Part shown: positions 5,510 to 6,307 of the stretch, piece by piece
How the letters are laid out: each line of letters opens with the position of its first letter
Numbering within the stretch: position 1 is the first letter of the stretch
Assembly: GCA_016929205.1 (NCBI GenBank)
Contig: JAFGJF010000684.1
Coordinates: forward strand, 1 to 6,307
Source of the DNA: Anaerolineae bacterium
GTDB lineage: Bacteria; Chloroflexota; Anaerolineae; JAFGEY01
Direction: 5' to 3'
DNA length: 6,307 nt
Position numbers and translations under genes: made by a program
Notes under the pieces: model-generated
The model's database searches: none
What the model was told of the DNA's origin: nothing
What the model saw: the letters and a program-made list of their open reading frames with translations, nothing else

Positions 5510-6307
5510 ATGGTACACATTGTCGCTGATACGACGTCTGGACTGCCCCAGGACATTGCCGCGCAATATGACATTCCGGTGATTCCCCAGGTGATCCACT
5601 TTGGCCAAGAGTCCTACCTCGAGTGTATTGAGATGGACTCGGCTATGTTTATGGCCAAGCTGCTCGAGGCGGACGAACTGCCACATACGGCTGCGCCGCC
5701 ACCCGAGCTGTTTAGTCCGTATTTTGAGCGTTTTTCCTGTGATGGGGAGCCGGTTTTGTGCATCCACCCCTCGGCCAAGGTGAGCGGCACGGTGCGTTCG
5801 GCTACAACGGCCAAGCAGGCTTTTCCGGATGCCGATATTCGGGTGATGGACACGCTGACCATCGGCGGGCCGCTGGCCTCGATGGTGGTCGAGGCAGCCA
5901 AATGGGCAGCCGAGGGGCTGGATGCCGATACGATCTGGGACCGGTTGGAGGATATGAAGCGGCGGATGCACATCTATTTCACGGTCAATACGCTCGAGTA
6001 TCTGCAAAGGGGCGGGCGCATCGGCGGAGCCAAGGCGTTGTTGGGCAATTTGCTCCAGATCCGACCGATCCTGACCTTTCGCGATGGCCAGGTCGAGCCG
6101 TTTGCCAATGAGCGAACGCGAAAACGAGCGCTGCGCCATATGATGCACCTGGCAAGCGAAACGGCTCCGCGCGATTGCGATCCCCACTTTTCGGTTATGC
6201 ATGCCGCTGCGCCCGATATTGCCCGGCAGCTTGTAGCGGAGCTTCAGGCCGAATTTGGCGACATTCCGGTTATGGTAATGGACCTCGTGCCGGCGATCGT
6301 CACTCAC
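5510..6307 (+). CDS. DegV-family fatty-acid-binding protein (3' end beyond window)
   Basis: The frame is open for 266 codons to the window edge; family members have about 280-290, so only the last 15-25 residues are missing. DegV/FakB proteins hold a fatty acid in a pocket between two domains and, in Firmicutes, present it to the kinase FakA for phosphorylation. Seen here: IVADTTSGLP (4-13), TAAPPPELF (60-68, in place of the usual TSQPS), SAKVSGT (88-94), VMDTLTIGG (112-120), the hallmark LEYLQRGGRIGG (162-173) followed by LLGNLLQIRPILTFRDG (177-193), and NERTRKRA (200-207). PAIVTH at the edge is the start of the closing (H-x-GPG) motif. Thr60, Ser92 and the last His fit the ligand-binding positions I recall for FakB. 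The start has AGGGAGG at 5497-5503 with 6 nt spacing, one of the strongest sites in the window. No kinase gene is visible. Its ligand and partner are not known. Confidence 0.93.
   Translation, partial: MVHIVADTTSGLPQDIAAQYDIPVIPQVIHFGQESYLECIEMDSAMFMAKLLEADELPHTAAPPPELFSPYFERFSCDGEPVLCIHPSAKVSGTVRSATTAKQAFPDADIRVMDTLTIGGPLASMVVEAAKWAAEGLDADTIWDRLEDMKRRMHIYFTVNTLEYLQRGGRIGGAKALLGNLLQIRPILTFRDGQVEPFANERTRKRALRHMMHLASETAPRDCDPHFSVMHAAAPDIARQLVAELQAEFGDIPVMVMDLVPAIVTH

Noticed and set aside
5495..6307. Minus-strand open frame of 270 codons at the right edge
   Set aside because: The + strand frame from 5510 carries the full set of DegV motifs and a strong ribosome binding site; the reverse frame shows no recognisable motif.
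1..6307. tRNA, rRNA, CRISPR array, insertion sequence or phage genes
   Set aside because: I saw no tRNA-like fold, no regularly spaced repeat array, no transposase or integrase motif and no flanking inverted repeats.

Overview
The window is one face of a bacterial chromosome: every supported gene lies on the + strand and the long minus-strand frames are shadows. GC-rich codons, a lipoprotein with a Thr/Pro/Lys-rich 'TPTP' stalk behind its lipobox, and the gene mix suggest an environmental bacterium. A Chloroflexota (Anaerolineae-like) origin is my best guess, but it is inference from style, since no rRNA or marker gene is present.

Layout: (1) positions 1-507 hold the C-terminal end of a xanthine dehydrogenase/CO dehydrogenase-family molybdopterin-binding subunit, including its catalytic Glu. 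(2) A short AT-rich gap (508-572) carries a tandem repeat and the ribosome binding site that sets a GTG start. (3) Positions 573-1847 encode a 424-residue lipoprotein with a beta-rich domain and a C-terminal 'FY...GW' module. (4) Positions 1867-5414 hold three genes that together make up a complete bacillithiol (BSH) pathway: bshC (cysteine-adding enzyme), bshB (PIG-L type deacetylase, overlapping bshC by 14 nt) and bshA (GT4 glycosyltransferase, after a 124-nt structured gap). (5) A probable intrinsic terminator sits directly after the bshA stop. (6) From 5510 to the window edge runs a DegV-family fatty-acid-binding protein, almost complete.

How they work together: BshA joins N-acetylglucosamine from UDP-GlcNAc to L-malate, BshB removes the acetyl group, and BshC adds cysteine, giving the low-molecular-weight thiol bacillithiol. 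The genes lie in reverse order of the pathway (C-B-A). The lipoprotein ends only 19 nt before the bshC start and is probably co-transcribed with it, although no link to thiol chemistry can be read from its sequence. The DegV gene has its own strong ribosome binding site behind the terminator and is probably a separate unit.

The points most worth a second look are the complete BSH cluster with an unexplained lipoprotein at its head, a near-duplicate of about 21 bp that spans the lipoprotein stop and the bshC start, a cysteine cluster inserted in BshA, and the structured leader before bshA.
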